DNA of 64,000 bases from NCBI RefSeq assembly GCF_947500695.1, contig NZ_CANMSS010000001.1, forward strand, positions 434,001-498,000. Direction: 5' to 3'. Origin of the DNA: an uncultured Pseudoteredinibacter sp. GTDB lineage: Bacteria; Pseudomonadota; Gammaproteobacteria; Pseudomonadales; Cellvibrionaceae. Every line of letters begins with the position of its first letter. Within the stretch, counting starts at the first letter, position 1. The notes beneath the pieces are model-generated. The model had not been told where the DNA came from. It saw only the letters and a list, made by a program, of their open reading frames with translations, and ran no database searches. Below are positions 1 to 10,200 of this stretch, one piece after another. The position numbers were made by a program, and so were the translations under genes.

Positions 1-376
1 CCGTTAGGCTGTTTTTAAAGGTTTGCTCAAAAGCTAGAAACTTTAAAGTGGAGAGGGTGACATCGTGGTGAAACCGTAAGCCGCCTTTGTAGGGGCCGAT
101 GGCATTATTGCACTGTACTCGATAGCCACGGTTAACGCGGACATTACCCTCGTCATCTTCCCAGCACACTCGAAAGCTGACAATTCTATCGGGTTCTGTC
201 ATGCGCTCTAAGACTCGGGCCTCTTTGTAGATCGGCTTGTCTTGAATATAAGGGATGATCGTTTCGGCGACTTCATGTACGGCTTGGTGAAAATCAGATT
301 CGCCTGGGTTACGACGAACTAGGCCTTGCATAAATTCATCTATTTCACTTTGAACGGCACTAGAGTGTTGTGTCAT
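1..376 (-). CDS. gdhA: NADP-type glutamate dehydrogenase, N-terminal part (runs off the window)
   Basis: Only the first 125 codons are inside the window. The reverse-strand reading frame starts at the ATG complementary to 374-376, with an AAGGAGCC ribosome-binding site just upstream (380-387). The peptide has the signature of hexameric glutamate dehydrogenases: a helical N-terminus (SEIDEFMQGLVRRNP), then RIVSFRVCWEDDEGNV, then the substrate-binding stretch GPYKGGLRFH and the start of the LAFEQTFKNSLT helix. The family reductively aminates 2-oxoglutarate to glutamate in the cytoplasm. It is divergent from the FHA/kinase operon and shares the 377-807 intergenic region with it. The C-terminal nucleotide-binding half lies outside the window. 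Confidence 0.93.
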   Translation of the reverse strand, partial: MTQHSSAVQSEIDEFMQGLVRRNPGESDFHQAVHEVAETIIPYIQDKPIYKEARVLERMTEPDRIVSFRVCWEDDEGNVRVNRGYRVQCNNAIGPYKGGLRFHHDVTLSTLKFLAFEQTFKNSLT

Positions 377-807
377 GTGTGGCTCCTTAATGAGTAGCTT
401 GCTTATACTCTTTATTGTTAGCTAATTAGAGCAGTGCATTGGCAATACTGTTTATATAGGTGTATCTGTTAATTAAGTCTAGCAGCCAAAGCATTACTGA
501 CATTGCCAGAGTTGGGCGCACAGTTAAAGCTAGTGGTGTGTTTAGGCGCCAGCTTTGGTAAGAGGGCGCTTAAATCTATATGGCCTGTTGCCCCTTGTTG
601 TGGCTTGGCGTTTAAACCCTCAACTGTTTAAACATGGCTGCTATATGCTATGTTTACGGCGGCAGTGTGCCATACTTAAGGTAAGGCAAAGATAAGAAGT
701 TACTTTAAGTTGCAAACGTAAGGACATAATTGTTAAGGTTGACAGTAGATAACTAGTAGAATCGGGTTCATTGGAAGGCAACCCTCTCATAGATAACGAG
801 GCCAGTG
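377..807. other. Intergenic region between gdhA and the FHA/kinase operon
   Basis: No ORF of convincing quality is seen. The stretch must hold divergent promoters for gdhA and the FHA operon. Two identical 8-bp palindromes GTTTAAAC lie at 610-617 and 626-633, 16 bp apart start to start, which could be a regulator site. A TTGACA hexamer occurs at 739-744 but no good -10 element follows at the usual spacing. Confidence 0.5.
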
Positions 808-1857
808 ATGGAGTTAACGTTAACGGTTCAAAAAGCCCCCCACGGCGCCGAACATATGCTGGGTAAGTCGTTTCGGTTCTGGGCGCTTGGTTGTCGACTA
901 GGGCGTGCGGCCAATAACGATATTGTGCTAGTAGACCCTCAGCGCTATGTGTCTTCCAATCATGCTGTCATTACCTTTGAAGGTGGCCAATTTACCATTA
1001 TCGACCAGTCGGCTAATGGGCTTTTTATCGATGGCTCTCCAACATCTCTAGGCGTCGGTCGTCGCCATGTAATCTCTCAAGGCGAAATGTTAGGGGCAGG
1101 TGAGTATCTGCTAAAGGTCAATCTAAGTGCGCAGCCAAGCCAGTCCCCACAATCAAATGTGGTGAGTATTGCTGCTGAGAATTCATCCATTCCACAAATG
1201 GCGTCTCAATCGCCGGCTTCTTCGGCTATTCCCCCTCAGGTAAGGGATTGTAATTCTACTTCAGACCCTGTCCAATTAGCATTGCAACTGGGCTTGCAAG
1301 GAATGAGCGAAGAGCAGCTAAACGGTATTTCCTCTGAGATTTGTGATGTGGTTAAACGCTGCGTTGAAGGCGTTATGGTCATATTGGGTAATCGGAGAAA
1401 TATGAAAAGCCAGCTGCATATGGATATGACCCAAATACAGCCAGCAAACAATAACGCATTAAAGTTCTCTGTTTCGGCTGATGAGGCTTTGGAGACCATG
1501 TTCGCCAAGTCGGGCGAAGGCTATATGGCTCCAGCTAACAGTATTAAAGAAGCTTTCCAGGATATCGCGGACCACCAGGTAGCGATGATGGCGGCGATGA
1601 TGCAAGCATCTCAGCAAATGATGATGCGTTTTCATCCCGACCAGTTGGAAAGTGAATTTGCTCAAATGAGCCAAGCCAAGGGCCTGTTTTCATCGAAGCA
1701 GAAACCTTGGGATATGTATAAAGATTATTATAAACAGATGGTTGGCGCACAGCGTAGCTCTGTAAATGATCAGTTTATTGAAGACTTTGCCGCAGCCTAT
1801 GAACAGCAGTTGCAATTAATCAATATGGATCGCAAACAAGGTAATACTGTGAATTAG
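808..1857 (+). CDS. FHA-domain protein of the T6SS-associated TagH/VI_FHA type
   Basis: This protein of 349 residues has an N-terminal FHA phosphothreonine-binding domain (about residues 1-105). The canonical residues are present: G32-R33, S49-x-x-H52 and N70-G71. A Ser/Gln/Pro-rich linker follows. The C-terminal part (about 150-340) matches the domain shared by T6SS TagH proteins as I know it, including MTQIQPANNNALKFS, a VxAI-type helix (NSIKEAFQDIADHQ) and the terminal FAAAYEQQ. No T6SS gene is near; the next gene is a Ser/Thr kinase 71 bp downstream, so its partner is probably that kinase or its substrates. A GTG at 805 could also start the frame, but the CGAGG at 797-801 is better spaced for the ATG at 808. 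Cytoplasmic. I am confident of the FHA domain and fairly confident of the TagH relationship. Confidence 0.85.
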   Translation: MELTLTVQKAPHGAEHMLGKSFRFWALGCRLGRAANNDIVLVDPQRYVSSNHAVITFEGGQFTIIDQSANGLFIDGSPTSLGVGRRHVISQGEMLGAGEYLLKVNLSAQPSQSPQSNVVSIAAENSSIPQMASQSPASSAIPPQVRDCNSTSDPVQLALQLGLQGMSEEQLNGISSEICDVVKRCVEGVMVILGNRRNMKSQLHMDMTQIQPANNNALKFSVSADEALETMFAKSGEGYMAPANSIKEAFQDIADHQVAMMAAMMQASQQMMMRFHPDQLESEFAQMSQAKGLFSSKQKPWDMYKDYYKQMVGAQRSSVNDQFIEDFAAAYEQQLQLINMDRKQGNTVN

Positions 1858-1928
1858 CGCTTTTTCCAGGCTAGCCAGCATCATTCAAGTCGCATACGGA
1901 GTGCGACTGGTCTAGCCGGGATGAAGTC

Positions 1929-4838
1929 GTGAGTAAAGATAAGCAACCTATAGCTGGCACAAGTTCTTCTGGTGACACAAAAGGGGACGCTAGCAGAACC
2001 GAGCAACCCAGTCAGGATAAAACTGTCATTCAGGGCGTTGAGAGCTCGGTGCCCAACAATCCACTGATATCTGAAGATCTAGATAAGACGCAAATTCAAT
2101 ATTCCCCCCAAGCTGACAGTAGTGACAAAACTGTTTTGCTGGGAAGTGCTGAGTTAGACGATCCCAAAGCCACTGAAAAAACCCAGTTTATTCAAGCGCC
2201 AGGAACCGGTGACGATCGTACCATTATGCTTGGCGGCTCTGTCAATGCGACCCAATTCATTCAAGATAGTAAGGCAGCACAAGGCGAAAACGTCACGGTT
2301 CCCAGTGCTATGTCTCCTGATCTTATTATCACTGGACAGCTGGACGAGCAGGGCCGAACGGTCATAAAAGATCGTTTTGTATTGGAGTCGCTACTGGGTG
2401 CTGGCGGCATGGGCGCCGTCTATAAAGCCAAGGATCTACGTAAGGTCGAAGCGAAAGATCGAGACCCATGGGTAGCAGTAAAAGTCCTCAATGAAAATTT
2501 TAAAAATCATCCTTCTGCGTTTATTTCTCTACAGCGTGAAGCGCGCAAATCGCAAACACTAGCTCACCCGAATATTGTTCAGGTATTCGATTTCGATCGA
2601 GATCACGATATGGTCTTTATGACCATGGAGCTCTTGTCGGGCGCTTCGTTAGAGGATGTTATTAAAGAAAAGCCTGAGGGCTTGCCGCTTACACAGGTCT
2701 TGAATTTAACCCGTCAAATGGGTGATGCGCTTGCCCATGCCCACCGCCATCGCATTACTCATGCCGATTTTAAACCAGGCAATGTATTTCTTTGTGATGG
2801 CGATGTGGCCAAGGTTATTGACTTTGGCATTGCCCGTGCAGTTTCGAGCGTAGAAACCGATCAAAAAGACGATAAAACTGTATTCGACCCAAACAGCCTC
2901 GGTGCATTGACCCCCGCTTATGCCAGTTTGGAAATGCTGCTAGGGGAAGAGCCGCTACCAAGTTGTGATGTGTATGCCCTCGGATGCATCGTCTACGAGC
3001 TGTTAAGCGGTAAGCATCCCTTTGAAAAGCAACCTGCAGATCAAGTCGCTATTCAGCGTTTAAAGCTTAAACGCTTGCCACAGTTGAATCGTCGCCAATG
3101 GAAAGCACTGCGCCGAAGCTTGGCCTTAAAACGAGCCAATCGTTTCGCCACCGTTGATGACTTTTTAAATGAATTTGTACCTATTGTTAACCCATGGCGC
3201 AGGCCGGTAGCGATGGGCTCGGTGGCTGTCCTGTTACTATTGGGTTTGGTTGGCTATCGAGCTTACCAATCCAATGAGAAAGAAAAACAGCTTGAGATTG
3301 AAAAGCAGGCGCTAGCGCAGCAGCAAGCCATACAGCAACAGGAAATGGATTTACAAAGGCAGGTCCAGTCTGTGTCTGACGACCTTTCAAGCCAGTATTC
3401 AAAGCTAAATGATAAGTCCGGTGAGTTACAGTCACTGCTGGACCAAAGAAGTTTAAGTTTTGATACTGGCGCGCTTTGGCAGCGTCAGACTGCGGTAATA
3501 ATGAATGAATTGCTGCAGGTTTATAAAGATGAATCTTGGCGAGAAGATTTGCAAGGTCATACTCTTGCCGATCGAGCTGACTTCAAAAAGGTACTCGAAG
3601 AGCATAGTTTAAAAACTCAGCAGGCGAAGCAGACCTTGGCCAATTGGGCGAGTAATTATAACTTCACTTTAAGTGATGCCTATCTTGCTGGTGCTTCAGA
3701 TGCTTCAGATGATCGGAAATTTGATGAGGCTCGTCGATTGCTTACCCGTGCACAAACCCTAAACTCCTCTTCAGCACAGCTACAAAAAGTTGAACAGCAA
3801 ATTGATCGGCAATATAAGGCTCATCAGGCAGAGTTGGCCGCTCAAGCTGAAGCACGAGAAAGGGCAAGGCTAGCAGCTGAGAGGCGTCGTTTATTGGCAG
3901 CTTTTGAGGCGGATAAAAGCCAGTTGCTAAGCGAAGCTGAGCAGTGTCAGGCTGGTTTATTGCGTGAAGGCCGCGGAGGCAGTTTTAACTTAGATTTACG
4001 AGCTTTAGCCGCTGGTTTTGATAGTTTAAGAACTAAGTACCCGGTATACCAAGACGATATTGCAAGTGCTCAGCAGACCAGTGTAGCTCAGCTGATTGAC
4101 TGTATTCAGGTTTATGGCTACGGCAATACTCAAGATGCAAAGATAAAGGCAGCTCTCGCCACGCAGCTATTTCCATTTGCCGCTGATCGTTTTTCTAGTA
4201 TGGAAATATATCCTTGGAACAGTTGTAAATCGTCTTTTGCTGGTAGAGGGCAGCGCTATAGTTGCCGTGATCGTTTTTTAAATGAAGACGATCAGCGTGG
4301 ACCGGAACTGGTGGTAATCCCGAAAGTTGAGGGGCAGAAGCCTTATGCAATTTCAAAATATGAAATTAGCATTGAAGACTTCAACAATTTTTGTGTGCAA
4401 AGTGGAAGCTGTGAAGCTAAGCAGGGTTCCGCAAATATGCCGGTGACGGGTTACTCTGTGGAGCTTTATCGAGCTTACGCCCAATGGCTAAGTGAGCGTA
4501 CAGGTTTCGAATATCAAATTCCCAATTACCAACAGTGGTATCGAGCAGCCTCAGCGCGACAATCTACACTGGATACTGGTCGCAATTGTACTTTGAAATC
4601 GAGAGGTATTCAGAAAGGTGACAGCTTATTGCCGATCGATATGGGGGCGGGTAATCGTTGGGGCTTGGTGAATCATATCGGTAATGCACGAGAGGTCGTA
4701 AATCACCCGGATGGTGTCAGGGCCGCAGGGGCTGATCATAAAACTGCGATGGAACAGTGCACACTAGACAGCTTGGATATCATTTCAAGTGCTGGTGACC
4801 AGTTGTCAGGTTTTCGGGTAGTGAAGTTGTTACCATGA
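1929..4838 (+). CDS. Transmembrane Ser/Thr protein kinase with periplasmic formylglycine-enzyme-like domain
   Basis: This 969-residue protein starts at GTG 1929; an ATG at 1921 runs straight into a stop. Residues 1-145 are a disordered tail with repeated acidic-basic-Thr motifs (T32, T54, T68, T85, T98, T108, T144). The kinase domain (about 150-415) has a Gly loop GAGGMGAVY (157-165), Lys185, Glu204, a catalytic loop HADFKPGN (Asp280, Lys282, Asn285) and DFG 298-300. The Arg normally before the catalytic Asp is Ala, so it is a non-RD kinase. The activation loop carries DDKTVFD (T317), the same motif as in the tail. One membrane helix (about 427-445) is followed by a Gln/Glu-rich coiled coil and a C-terminal FGE/sulfatase-modifying-factor-like domain (about 790-969; NRWGLVNHIGNAREVV). 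The last codon overlaps the tpsB-like start (ATGA), implying coupling. It resembles PpkA-type kinases with a different sensor domain; true FGE activity is not assumed. Confidence 0.93.
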   Translation: MSKDKQPIAGTSSSGDTKGDASRTEQPSQDKTVIQGVESSVPNNPLISEDLDKTQIQYSPQADSSDKTVLLGSAELDDPKATEKTQFIQAPGTGDDRTIMLGGSVNATQFIQDSKAAQGENVTVPSAMSPDLIITGQLDEQGRTVIKDRFVLESLLGAGGMGAVYKAKDLRKVEAKDRDPWVAVKVLNENFKNHPSAFISLQREARKSQTLAHPNIVQVFDFDRDHDMVFMTMELLSGASLEDVIKEKPEGLPLTQVLNLTRQMGDALAHAHRHRITHADFKPGNVFLCDGDVAKVIDFGIARAVSSVETDQKDDKTVFDPNSLGALTPAYASLEMLLGEEPLPSCDVYALGCIVYELLSGKHPFEKQPADQVAIQRLKLKRLPQLNRRQWKALRRSLALKRANRFATVDDFLNEFVPIVNPWRRPVAMGSVAVLLLLGLVGYRAYQSNEKEKQLEIEKQALAQQQAIQQQEMDLQRQVQSVSDDLSSQYSKLNDKSGELQSLLDQRSLSFDTGALWQRQTAVIMNELLQVYKDESWREDLQGHTLADRADFKKVLEEHSLKTQQAKQTLANWASNYNFTLSDAYLAGASDASDDRKFDEARRLLTRAQTLNSSSAQLQKVEQQIDRQYKAHQAELAAQAEARERARLAAERRRLLAAFEADKSQLLSEAEQCQAGLLREGRGGSFNLDLRALAAGFDSLRTKYPVYQDDIASAQQTSVAQLIDCIQVYGYGNTQDAKIKAALATQLFPFAADRFSSMEIYPWNSCKSSFAGRGQRYSCRDRFLNEDDQRGPELVVIPKVEGQKPYAISKYEISIEDFNNFCVQSGSCEAKQGSANMPVTGYSVELYRAYAQWLSERTGFEYQIPNYQQWYRAASARQSTLDTGRNCTLKSRGIQKGDSLLPIDMGAGNRWGLVNHIGNAREVVNHPDGVRAAGADHKTAMEQCTLDSLDIISSAGDQLSGFRVVKLLP

Positions 4839-7192
4839 AGTTCATTAAGACATTATGCCGGTTTCTAGTCCTTGTTCTTCCGAGTATTGTTGTTCTGAGC
4901 AACGTAGTCCCGAGCATCGCATTGGCACAGCAGGAAAATCTTAGTCTCCAGCTTTTTGATCAGAACTTTGAATTGGAACTGTTGGAAACTGAGCTGAAAC
5001 CCTCGTCCGAAACGGCAGATCAACAATTCGATACGGCTTTGCTAACACATTTTGATAAAGCATGGTGGTTACAACAATTGCCGGCCTTACAGGTCGAATT
5101 ACGCAAGCGTGAAAAGCTATTCGCTGACGCAGATCGAATTCAGCCAGAGGCTTTAGATTCACTGGCCCAATACCTTCGCTTACTGATGCCTGAACTTGAT
5201 ATTGGTGCGCCGGTGAGTATTGATAGAGTTCGCTTGTCAGATGTTCAGCAGCAAGCCTTGTTCAATATGGTCTACGATTGGCGGGGTAAGCAAGATCTTC
5301 GAAGTGCAGAAGATTATCTGCAACAAGAAGGCATAAATCTTGCCGAAATTGTCGAGAGCACTTTGTTGCGGGTTTTTGATGCCAATTTTAGTTGCTTATT
5401 TCAGTTGGCCAACACTGAAAATCGCATAAAAGTCTCTTTGAAGCCTCACTGGTCCGACTGTATTGATGAAAGCAATCCGCAGTTATTGTGGGTGAACGAA
5501 TTACGCTTAAGCGAGGCCGGCACTTCGCAGGACCTTCCTATTGATCGAGAAGAGGTGCTCAGTTTCTTGAATCAGCAGAAGGAAAAGCAAACCAGACTAA
5601 GCCATGATGCTGGCCATGGCTTCAGTCTGTTTGATCTCAATATTCTAGCCTCTAAATTGAATCAAGCCTTTCTCGACTCTTCAGCGGGTCAACGTTATGA
5701 CAATTATCACGATGCATTAATTACTGCAGAGCTCGAAATTTTACGCCAGCAGCACGCTATGAGCTTTTCGAATTTGCAGAAAATATCAGAGACCTTACAA
5801 GATTATATTCGGGCGCAAGGCTTTATCTTAGCCAAGGCCTATATTCCCCAGCAGGACTTTAGGGCCGCCGACGGTATATTGGAATTAGCAGTCGCAAGTG
5901 GGTACCTAGGTGATGTTTACTTTCGCAATCTCGATGAAACGAAGTATCGCCGAGAGACTCTATTATCCGCCTTTAACGCCTATTTAGATAAACCTGTTAA
6001 CAGCGATATTTCAACAGCGTATTTTCGCTTGAATGATATTCCGGGTTTGAGCGTACAAGCAGGCTTCTTTGAGCCAGGTGAGGTGAACGGACAAACCCGC
6101 TTAAACCTTGGTTTGGAAGAGGAGAAGTGGCAGCTACAGCTTCGTAGCGACAATTATGGCTCTGAGGCAACTGGCGAATATCGAGTGTTGGCCGGTTTGG
6201 ATTGGTATAACACCCTTGGCTATGGCGACTCTTTAAATATCGGTGTTTTACAGGCTTCTTCGCCCAGCAATACCAGCTATGGCTTTGCAAGGTACAAGTT
6301 CCCCTTTTTAGGGCTAAAAGCAAATATTGCTCTGTCCCATGAGCAGACTCAATACGAAGCTCTGGGGGGTGTTGGCGCCAATAAGGCTCTGTCTCAGGGT
6401 GACTTGGCAACCAGCAGTTTAGGTATGGAATATCGCTGGCTACGCTCAAAAGACTTTAACTTTAGCCTAAGCGCTTCGGCAGTGAAAAAGTCATCTGACA
6501 CCACGGTAACTTTACAGCTTGGCGATAAGTCCGTGGTTGATGGCTTGGAAACGGAAGTTGACGGCTATCAACTTGATTTAAAGGTGGACTACTTGTTGAG
6601 TTCACTTAGAGCGCTGACTGATTGGCGCTTTAGTTATTTTTCTGGTCAGCAAGAAGATGTTAAAGATACGGTATTAAGTCGAAGCTATGAAAAGTTCACT
6701 TTAAATGGTGACACTTTGTTTCTTTTGCCAGTAGAGATTTCTGGTCAATCTTTACGATTGAATGCAAAAATTCAGGCCGTTTATTCAGATGATTTGTTGC
6801 CAACTTTTGAGCGTCAGGCTATTGGTGGCCCCTATGGAGTTAAGACATTCGCTACTGCCGACTTTACCGCTGACAAGACGGTGTATGGCAATCTACAGTT
6901 ATTGGCTAATGTTAGCTCTTGGCTGGGTGAAGCTCTCTCTGATGATCATGATATTTCTGTAGCCTTTTTTATTGAGGCGGCTGAAGGCCGACTCAATGCA
7001 TTGCAAGGACAGTCTGACAGTAGGGCCAGCTTCCAGGCGGCGGGATTGTCTTTGTATTATCAGTGGCAAGAAAATTTAAATCTAGAATTGAATTATTCAT
7101 TTGCCGGCAGCAAAGATGTCAGTGTGGATTTTGCTGAGCTCGTTCCAGAGCCTGAAGATACAGTTTATTTTAGCTTGAGCTATCGGATTTAG
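4835..7192 (+). CDS. TpsB/ShlB-family outer-membrane transporter of two-partner secretion
   Basis: The product is 785 residues. A signal peptide ends near residue 31 (SIALAQQ). Residues from about 32 to 300 form an unusual N-terminal region without a recognisable motif. A POTRA-like segment follows (about 308-370), and then an outer-membrane beta barrel (about 415-785) with a Ser/Tyr-rich alternating pattern and the conserved TpsB barrel motif GGPYGVKTF (about 662-670). It ends in the aromatic pattern FSLSYRI. TpsB proteins translocate a partner TpsA across the outer membrane, and the TpsA-like gene starts only 17 bp downstream. Typical family members are about 550-600 residues, so this one is some 200 residues longer, mostly at the N-terminus. 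The start codon overlaps the kinase stop codon, tying export to the kinase operon. Confidence 0.9.
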   Translation: MKFIKTLCRFLVLVLPSIVVLSNVVPSIALAQQENLSLQLFDQNFELELLETELKPSSETADQQFDTALLTHFDKAWWLQQLPALQVELRKREKLFADADRIQPEALDSLAQYLRLLMPELDIGAPVSIDRVRLSDVQQQALFNMVYDWRGKQDLRSAEDYLQQEGINLAEIVESTLLRVFDANFSCLFQLANTENRIKVSLKPHWSDCIDESNPQLLWVNELRLSEAGTSQDLPIDREEVLSFLNQQKEKQTRLSHDAGHGFSLFDLNILASKLNQAFLDSSAGQRYDNYHDALITAELEILRQQHAMSFSNLQKISETLQDYIRAQGFILAKAYIPQQDFRAADGILELAVASGYLGDVYFRNLDETKYRRETLLSAFNAYLDKPVNSDISTAYFRLNDIPGLSVQAGFFEPGEVNGQTRLNLGLEEEKWQLQLRSDNYGSEATGEYRVLAGLDWYNTLGYGDSLNIGVLQASSPSNTSYGFARYKFPFLGLKANIALSHEQTQYEALGGVGANKALSQGDLATSSLGMEYRWLRSKDFNFSLSASAVKKSSDTTVTLQLGDKSVVDGLETEVDGYQLDLKVDYLLSSLRALTDWRFSYFSGQQEDVKDTVLSRSYEKFTLNGDTLFLLPVEISGQSLRLNAKIQAVYSDDLLPTFERQAIGGPYGVKTFATADFTADKTVYGNLQLLANVSSWLGEALSDDHDISVAFFIEAAEGRLNALQGQSDSRASFQAAGLSLYYQWQENLNLELNYSFAGSKDVSVDFAELVPEPEDTVYFSLSYRI

Positions 7193-7209
7193 TTTGCAAG
7201 GTATTGATT

Positions 7210-10200
7210 ATGACAAATTTCAATTTCAGTAGAGCTAAAGCAAGCAGTAAAAATTGCAGAAAGCCCCTAGCCGTGGCTGTAGGATTAGCTCAATTAACTG
7301 TGATAGCAGGTTTTGGAATAGAGGCACACGCGGCGCCGGAAGGTGGGCGGGTGGTTCAGGGTATTGGTAATATTGAGCAAAACGCCAATATTACCAACGT
7401 TAACCAGGTTAGCGACTTATTAACCGTAGAATGGAGTAGTTTTGATCTCGATAGCCAGGAAGTCGTAAATTTTCTTCAGCCCAATAATCAAGCTTGGGTA
7501 CTCAATCATATTTTACAAAATGGCCCTAGCCAAATTAATGGCCAGATCAATGCCAACGGTAACGTCTTGCTTATCAACCCACGGGGAATGATATTTGGTG
7601 AAAATGCGCTGATTAATGCTGGCAGCTTCACTGCCAGTAGCCTATGGCTAGATAAAGAAGATTTTCTAAACGGTAATTTTTATTTCAAAGATGTCGATGC
7701 CAGCCAGGGGCGTATTATCAATCATGGCTTAATTTCCGCGGCGACTGGTGGCTTTGTAAATCTTCTTGGGGAATCTATCTCTAACGAAGGTATATTGAGC
7801 GCTAATATGGGTTATGTTTCGCTGGCGGCGGGCAGTGAGCTCTACCTGACTTTCGATGATCAAAATTTTCTTGGCGTTAAAGTTACTCAAGAGGTAGTCA
7901 ATAACGATGCGGGCCTTAAGGCAGCTATTGATAATAAGGGAAAGATAGAAGGTGAGTCTGCTAGGGTCATCATGCAGGCTGAATCAGCGAAGGATTTATT
8001 TGATCTAGCCGTCAACCATGAGGGCATTATTGAGGCGACGGGTTTTGATGGCGGCGAGGTAAGTATTGCTGCCAATGGCGCCATTAAAATGAATGGCAAT
8101 ATAGATAGCTCTGGGGACAATAACTCAGGCAGTGTTGATATTGCCGGTAAGTCTGTTGAGCTCTTAGGAGATATTGTTTCTCGTGGAGACGTCGGCGGCA
8201 GAGTATGGGTACAGGCAGAGGATATCCAGCTAGCCGCTTCGGCGACTGTCGATGTAAGCGGTCAGTTTGGTGGTGGGCAGGCCTTAATCGGTGGTGGCTA
8301 TCTCGGTCGCTTAAAGGGCTTCCAAAACGCTCAAAGTCTATATGTTGCTGACGGTGCAAAAATTTATGCAGATGCAGTGCACGCTGGAAATGGCGGAGAA
8401 GTTATTCTTTGGTCTGACAACAGTACTGATTTCCAGGGTTTAATATCGGCCCAGGGCGGTACTCAAGCTGGTGATGGCGGCTTAGTAGAAACCTCATCGC
8501 TTAATCAGCTAAGCGTTAGCGGAAAGGTTAGTACGCATGCTCGCACTGGTCAAACAGGCACATGGCTATTAGACCCTGGTGAGTTGGAAATCGTTGCAGG
8601 TATGGCAGCTGGCCCTAATCAAATCTCAGTATCAACGATTGATCTAGTCAATAATAATGTTGTGATTACTACATCAGATTATGACGCGGGCATGGCTGGT
8701 TCTGGAAATCTGACCTTATCTGCTGATATTAGCTCAGTCAGTGGTAATAGTCTTACCTTGCAGGCCGAGACAGATATTATTCTTAATAACAACATCAATA
8801 TTACCGGTGACGTTAACTTAGATGCCCAAAATCAGGTTTTTATAAACAGTAATATTACCGCAGCCAATATCAATTTAGATATGTTGAGCTATAACGTCGA
8901 TCCTACAGCGCTGCTCAGCACCGCGGGTTCTCTATCGTTTAACTATAAGGCGGGTAACTATGCTCTTGATTTAAACAATCTGGGCTTGGATTTTAATAAT
9001 ATCAGCGCTTCGGCTATTAATTTTAATCTAGGGGCTGGCGGAAGTAACTCGCTGAACGCGTCGACAACAGGAAGTGATTTTTTCATTACCGGCGCCAATG
9101 CGCTAAATGTTGATGTGTTGGCTCAAGCCATCAATTTTACCGGCGTAAATAGTGTAGCGGGTAACAATAATAACGATTCAGTTGATGCCGCCAATTCGGG
9201 AGTGCAGTTAGGTTTAAGTAGTTACACAGTTAATGATATCGAAATTAGCGATATTAACAGTGTCAGCAATACCGATAGCATAACAGGTACAAGTAGTGCT
9301 GAATCCTTTACGGCCACTGCTGAAAATCAAATCACGGTATCTGTTGGTGGCAGTAATGTGGTATTTGATGGTGTTACTAGCTTATATGGTGGTAGCGGCA
9401 CTGGGGATAGTCTTGATGTTTCTAATCAGGGGGCAGTATTAAGCGCTTCTGGTTTTGATAGCCGCAGTATTTCAGTAAGCGATGTTGAGCTCGTCAATAA
9501 TACGACGACATTAACAGGAACTAGCAATGATGATTCATTGACTGTCACCGCGTCAAAGCAACTTCTCGCTGGAAGTATAACTTTTAATAATGTTGACAGT
9601 TACGACGCCGCTGCTGGTGCCAGCGATACGCTTGACCTCGGCGGTTTCGGTGCTGTACTAGATGGTCAAAACTATACGGTTAACGGTATATCCGTTACGC
9701 AAAACGAAATCAGCGATAACGTAGCGCTGCTAACAGGTGGTGGAACGACTGATACCTTTGTTGTTCAAGGTAGTAGCGCTAGCGTAACAGCCAATGGCAG
9801 CACTAGAACCTATAATGGCGTCACAACGGTAGTGACACAAGCTGATGATATTGTGAATCTAAATGACCAGGGCGCACTTATTAGCGCGACTGGTTTTAGT
9901 AGCCAGGGTATTAGCTTTGATCATGCGAGTGCTTTAAATACAGGGGCTTTAACTGGCGGGGTAGCAAGCGATACCTTTGTCGTTCAGGGGGCCGAGAGCG
10001 TAACGGTTGACGCTGGTGCGAGAACTTTTAATGGTGTCTCCGCTGTTGTCACGCAAGCCGACGATGTTGTGAACCTAAATGATCAAGATGCACTTATCAC
10101 GGCAAGTGGCTTTAGCAGTCAGGGCATCAACTTTGATCATGCAGCTGCCCTAAATACGGGTGTGTTAACAGGTACCGCCGCAGATGAGTCATTTAGTGCA

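Noticed and set aside
808..1857. A complete T6SS locus
   Set aside because: Only the TagH-like, kinase and phosphatase components are present; no sheath, baseplate, ClpV, Hcp or VgrG gene occurs in the window.
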